Part shown: positions 60,201-64,000 of the stretch, in pieces | Numbering within the stretch: position 1 is the first letter of the stretch | Layout: each line of letters starts with the position of its first letter | DNA from: Symbiodinium natans | Taxonomy: Eukaryota; Sar; Dinophyceae; Suessiales; Symbiodiniaceae | Length of the DNA: 64,000 nt | Assembly (NCBI GenBank): GCA_905221605.1 | Contig: CAJNDS010002139.1 | Coordinates: 248,001-312,000 of the forward strand | Reading direction: 5' to 3' | Notes under the pieces: model-generated | Told to the model about the DNA's origin: nothing | What the model saw: the letters and a program-made list of their open reading frames with translations, nothing else | The model's database searches: none | Made by a program: the position numbers and the translations under genes

Positions 60201-60422
60201 GCTGCGCTCAAGCAGAGCCCCAGATGTCGTAGCAGCACTCCTTCTTCATCTTGATCTGGTTGTACCTTTCTTGTTCTTGGCACCCTAGTCCAAAACCAGA
60301 AAGGGCGCTCACACCGCAAATCACTGGGCATGTGCAACGATATGCGTAAAAAAACACAGCGGTTCTCGATGAAGCCCAAGTTGCAGATCGACACACTCAT
60401 CATTGACCGCCACTCCGGACAT
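55312..60422 (-). CDS. ADF/cofilin family actin-binding protein, copy 1
   Basis: Exons in order: 60422-60390 (MSGVAVNDECV, the family N-terminus with the regulatory Ser after Met); about 57090-57040 (LRQDLRYVIFKIENHK); 56648-56604 (EIKVECSGPAGETYK); 56327-56293 (DFVAKLPDDQP); 56076 to about 55990 (YALVDYDYTSDDGRPQ, LCFFFWSPDDK); about 55850-55783 (VKDRMVYASSKDALKKKF, the long actin-binding helix); and about 55370-55312 (EVQANDSGDLDAKEVNDL, then KK and a TAG stop). The family severs and depolymerises actin filaments. Exon joins 3-4 and 4-5 keep phase. A short exon between the first two may be missing. The first intron exceeds 3 kb and is full of repeats. Confidence 0.88.
55665..55747. repeat. 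10-bp intronic minisatellite, unit CATCTCAAAA
   Basis: About eight imperfect copies (CATCTCAAAA, CAACTCAAAA, CATCTCAAGA) in the last cofilin intron, repeated in the second unit at 62981-63063. Confidence 0.9.
55905..55975. repeat. 9-10 bp minisatellite, unit GCTGCTTTC / GTGGCTTTC
   Basis: Seven or so imperfect copies in the cofilin intron before the VKDRMVYASSK exon. One unit is changed in copy 2 (GCTTCTTTC near 63269). Confidence 0.85.
56838..56940. repeat. 9-11 bp intronic minisatellite, unit GGCTTCAGG
   Basis: About ten copies drifting from GGCTTCAGA to GGCTTCAGGG within a cofilin intron. Confidence 0.9.
57184..57312. repeat. (TA)n / TATATG microsatellite and C run
   Basis: A TA dinucleotide run followed by GTATGTGTATACG and CATATATG words and a C run at 57294-57311. 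It lies in cofilin intron 1. Confidence 0.9.
57600..58840. repeat. degenerate telomere-like repeat region in cofilin intron 1
   Basis: About 1.2 kb dense in TTTAGGG, TTAGGGTTT, CCCTAAACC and CCCTATAGGG words. It has a higher-order period near 470-485 bp: the word TCTGTGGAAATGCA recurs at about 58160 and 58643, and TGCCCAGACCTTAGG at about 57921 and 58388. TTTAGGG is the plant/alga-type telomere unit. Here it is scrambled and in both orientations. Confidence 0.75.
58993..59085. repeat. poly-G run and (AT)n microsatellite
   Basis: A run of about 22 G bases (58998-59019, one C) followed by ATATGTATATATG-type words, within cofilin intron 1. Confidence 0.85.
59110..60160. repeat. AATTTCTT/AAAGAAATT-rich intron repeat with two ~115-bp foldback elements
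   Basis: Recurrent words AATTTCTTTAATTTC, GCCTCTCTGGGA and AGAAATTAAAG. Two copies of a ~115-bp element lie at about 59611-59731 and 59951-60061. Each starts with AGTCCTG followed by a GGC/GGA-rich segment and ACAACTAGTTTCTTTA, and ends ATTCCGGGA...CTTACGGGAC. The end is an imperfect reverse complement of the start. Confidence 0.65.
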
Positions 60423-61258
60423 GGCGTCGGTGGAACACGGGGAGGCGCTGGCAAATGCTAAAGCGGCGAGCCCCCAAGCTGCAGACAAGGCGACACCTTG
60501 AACTCAAGATCACAAGCTACATGATGCTACATGCCACTGAGCCAATGGCCCCCAGCACTACCCCCATGCCTATGCCTGTGGTCAGGCTCTTACGAAGCCA
60601 GGCTTTCAAAGCAGAATAAGGTTTGGGGTTCAAGGCTCAAGGCTCTTTGAGGGCTGCCAAGTGCACCGGCACATGCTGCACGCTTCCCAAGAAGCTCTTC
60701 AAGCCGAGCAGCACACATGCATGACTCTTGGCCCACGAGTATGCATTGAGGTGAGGGGACGCTCATGGTCAGTAACCCCACAACTCAGCCATCCTCGACC
60801 AGCCCCTGTTGGCCACAAGTCTCCAAGCCTTGAGCCTGTGCCTCCCCGAAGCGAACGAAGTTTCCCTGAGCCTTGGTCCTGGCACAAACAGCCAAACCGC
60901 ACTTTGTCACCGTCACCGCCCTCTGTGCGGGGCAGAGTTGGGAACTTGCAAAGGGCTCTGTGATGGCTCACGGGCCCGTCTCTGCTCAATTCTCCCGGAA
61001 CTCCTGCAAACTGCTATGGAAGCGCTGCCAAAGTCGAAGGAACCACCCGCTAGACAATGGCTCAGAGAGGCTTGCAAAGAAGATCACATCGCCATGTCCT
61101 ACCATAAAGTGGAAATTCCTGTCGGACGGGTGAAAGGGAACTACGGTGTACTGAAAGCGTTCTACCGGTCCCGTGGTCGTCATCGCAGAATTCACAGAGG
61201 GCATCGAATTGGCACCAGGCAGCGGGTACATGGGAGGGGTTCAGAGTGTAAACGCTCC
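60423..61258. other. spacer upstream of cofilin copy 1
   Basis: Contains the presumed promoter of cofilin copy 1 and the region before the second unit. A minus-strand frame at 60986-61231 (for example RFQYTVVPFHPSDRNFHFMV) has protein-like composition but no recognised family or splice sites. Confidence 0.4.
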
Positions 61259-64000
61259 TGATCCTCCTAAAAGGTCGCCGCGGAGGATGTCGGCATTTGG
61301 GGGCTTCAGGGTTTGAGGGGTTTCATGATAAAGGTCTTCTAGGAATTTCGCCTTGAGGGCGCAAGCGCCAGGAGGCACAATCTCGGGCACAAAACTTGCT
61401 GGCATCAATTGCTCTGCTCGGCTCTGCTCCCCAACCGCACATCCAATAGTATGACATCCTTGGCAGCCGAGCAGCCCCCGAGCAGATCAATGCAGCCCTA
61501 TGTTCCCGAACTCAAAGGGTCTAGTACGTCTACCTGCCAGAGCACATATGTAGCTGGAGCCTAGGTCCCTCTTTCGATGGAAATTCTAGCGTAAGCCCCC
61601 GAATATGGACCTCGTCACAAGCCCTTAAACCCCTGTCGTTCGGCTCAGCCGGATCATCACCAGGAGGCTGTCAAAGCCCGCACTTGCAGAGTTGGGCACC
61701 CTTGAGTTTTTTCAAGTCCTGCGCGGTGAGGGTTTTCGAGGCCCATGAGGGTCAAGGACATCAGCAAGCGCTCCAAGGTTTTTGATGGCTTTGGGTTCGA
61801 GATTCCGAACTCTGACCTCAACCCTCAAACGCTACTTGGAGGATCGTGGGACAAAGCGAGTTGTTTTCCAAAGTGCTTGAAATCCACCCCTGCCGATGTT
61901 GTCTGCATGTCCTGACTTGTGTACATGCCTTCCACACCACGCGCGGGCTACGCGCCGCGCACCAAGTAGCTGCTAGTAGATAACTTGGGGGTGAGGACCT
62001 GGGACGAAAGCTAGTTAAGGTACCCCCACGGAAGAGCCTCTGTCAACAGGGCATCCACTACGCATCAGGACAAGCATACGCAAAGGCATGAGGCCGTCAC
62101 CTTTTTCCCGCGCGCTAAGGAGTCCAGAGGAACCGGAAGGGAGGGCTCTTTTTTGAAGCGCATGACACCACAACAGATGTTGCACTCACCAGGCGAAGTC
62201 TGAAGTCTGTCCAATCCAGCTTTGAGGGACGCCAGACTCAAATCAACATCAAGGCTTCTGAGTCTTTTCTTGGGGGACTTGGGGGGCTTTTCTAGGGCCT
62301 GGGATCCACAGAAAACGGCGTTCATTTGCACCCAATATACGACAGAAATGAACGCCAGCCCGTTTCCCCAAAACCTGTGTTTGCCCACCGGAAACCGACC
62401 GAGTTTGCTGCGTTTCGTGGCGGAGCCTCCGGGACCCCTGTATACCCATCAGGTTGAAGCGTCGCTCAAGCAAGATACTCCGCTAGCTCCTCAGGGGCTA
62501 GCTTTCGTGATAAGTAGGGATATGAAATGTTCTGAAGTAGGAGGACCCCAATTTGGGTCCCTTCAAACCTGCTTGACCCGCCGAAACTGAAACCCCTGGA
62601 TTTCAGACCCTAACCGCGGCGGGCCTCCTACTTCTTCAACATGAGGTCATTGACCTCCTTCGCGTCTAGGTCGCCACTGTCGTTGGCTTGAACTTCCTTC
62701 CTGGGTCTTAGGAGGGTTTAGGGCAGGAAGGGGGTGGGCTGAGGTTGAGTCCAGAGCAGGTTTACTCAAGAAGTTTGGGGGGTTCGGGCCGGGGTCAAGT
62801 TGAGAATGGTTGAGACTTGAGGGTGCAGGGACTGCCGGGTTACTGGTTCAGATGCAGGATCGCACAGGCACCGGGAGGTTCATCGCAGGAGGCCCCAGCC
62901 CTGACCAAACAAAAGTCCGCTCCGCGGGCTCTCAAAACGGCGGCGCGTTGACATCCAAATGCCGCCTCCGGACCCTCAAAACATCTCAAAACATCTCGCA
63001 ACAACTCAAAACAACTCGAGTCATCTCAAGACAACTCAACACATCTCAAGACATCTCAAAACATTCACCCTTCGCCCTTCGCCCCCCAAGGCGCATGATG
63101 CCCGGGAACTTCTTCTTGAGGGCGTCCTTGGAGCTGGCGTAGACCATGCGGTCCTTGACCGTGGTCCTGAGGCTTTCAGGGCTTAGGGTCTGGGAATGTC
63201 TGGGAGGTTGGTTCACACGTCTTGCTGCTTTCGCTGCTTCCGCTGCTTTCGTGGCTTTCGTGGCTTTCGCTTCTTTCGCTGCTTTGACCCGTGCGGCCAA
63301 GGCTCTTGTCGTCCGGTGACCAAAAGAAGAAGCAAAGCTTGGACTGCGGTCGCCCATCATCGGAGGTGTAGTCGTAATCCACCAGCGCGTACCTACAAAA
63401 CAGACCCAGCGAGCCCTCAACCCGTCAGTTGAGGCATATGTGAACCAGTGACCAAGTAATACCAAGTGTGCCTTCGATTGTTTGTTGAAAAGGTTGCTGT
63501 CTGCTCGAGATGCCAGCCCGTTCCCCGAACAAGAAGGAGGAGAAAGGAAGCGACTTTCACGCAAGTTCAGACTATTGTGCGCCCCCGAGCACAGACGCCC
63601 TAGGCTACCTTGGTTGGTCGTCCGGCAGCTTGGCCACAAAGTCCTCAGCAAGGCCAGTAACTGAATCCAATAGGCTTCCCCGGCTTCTCTAGGTTTCTCG
63701 TCATCGAAGATGGGCGTCCACTTTCCGGCTGAGAGTTGCTGGCTTCAACAGGTTTGAGATCGAGGGTTCCAACTGTAAACTTGTAAACCTCGCTTTCGGG
63801 CTCTGGCATGGAGCAACTTATGCATCCGAGAGCGTGTCTAGTCTCTTGATAGTCAGAAACCACAAAAACATTGAACCCTTGAGCCTCGTGAGCCCCGACA
63901 TCCTTCCCTCCAACCCCTCCTTGTAGGTCTCGCCAGCCGGGCCGCTGCACTCTACTTTGATTTCCTGTTCGGCAGGGGCCCCCACAGCATGGCCCACCTC
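61259..64000. repeat. cofilin tandem duplication, second unit (runs off window)
   Basis: Match to 54151-56684 with a constant offset of 7316 bases across the coding part (62628 corresponds to 55312). Differences in the shared parts are a handful of substitutions, including a synonymous Gln codon change in the DFVAKLPDDQP exon. Confidence 0.92.
62628..64000 (-). CDS. ADF/cofilin family protein, copy 2 (5' end outside window)
   Basis: Exons equivalent to the last five of copy 1 are present and intact: 63964-63920 (EIKVECSGPAGETYK), 63643-63609 (DFVAKLPDDQP), from 63392 (YALVDYDYTSDDG), about 63166-63099 (VKDRMVYASSK), and the final exon ending in TAG at 62628 (EVQANDSGDLDAKEVND). The first two exons lie beyond 64000. 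The encoded protein appears the same as copy 1 over this part. Confidence 0.85.

Noticed and set aside
1-64000. Spliced-leader relics, tRNA, rRNA or snRNA genes
   Set aside because: No sequence matching the core of the dinoflagellate spliced leader or a recognisable RNA gene was found by eye; a covariance-model search would be needed to exclude them.

Overview
This window looks like a nuclear contig from an intron-rich protist, most probably a dinoflagellate. The evidence: every gene that can be recognised lies on the minus strand (a unidirectional block). Exons are tiny. Many reconstructed introns start with GC or GA instead of GT. Two genes sit in near-identical tandem copies. A stand-alone CCCH zinc-finger gene of a type common in dinoflagellates is present. 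Introns and spacers are full of 9-11 bp minisatellites and TTTAGGG/CCCTAAA-like words. There is no operon structure, tRNA, rRNA or CRISPR array. Most long open frames are chance frames across introns and repeats; genes were recovered by stitching short minus-strand exons that share family motifs and compatible phases.

Layout. 1-6.3 kb: one intronless CCCH zinc-finger gene (2004-2654) between two copies of a 65-bp direct repeat. 6.3-12.6 kb: repeat territory with a ~645-bp foldback inside a degenerate array, a poly-G tract, and a 2.4-kb AT-rich block bounded by ~59-bp terminal inverted repeats. 12.6-21.1 kb: mostly unassigned, with a few plausible minus-strand exons (18.06-19.1 kb and 19.94-20.23 kb). 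21.1-47.4 kb: a tandem duplication (21145-35020 and 35147-47407). Each copy carries a secreted, modular carbohydrate-active gene: signal peptide, an AA15-like lytic polysaccharide monooxygenase domain starting at its histidine-brace His, Thr-rich linkers, a GH19/lysozyme-like domain, then more Thr-rich linkers and Cys-rich modules (one with YKWWPCN). 47.9-51.5 kb: an ankyrin-repeat gene. 52.6-54.15 kb: an unrecognised multi-exon gene. 54.15-64 kb: a second tandem duplication carrying ADF/cofilin genes. The first is nearly complete (60422 down to 55312); the second is cut by the window end.

The most notable content is the AA15-like plus lysozyme-like gene, which would combine oxidative and hydrolytic attack on chitin- or peptidoglycan-like polymers in one secreted protein and exists as two near-identical tandem copies. 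The first cofilin intron, over 3 kb long, holds degenerate telomere-like repeats and small foldback elements. Exon joins and functions are read by eye from motifs; no alignment, transcript or database search was possible.
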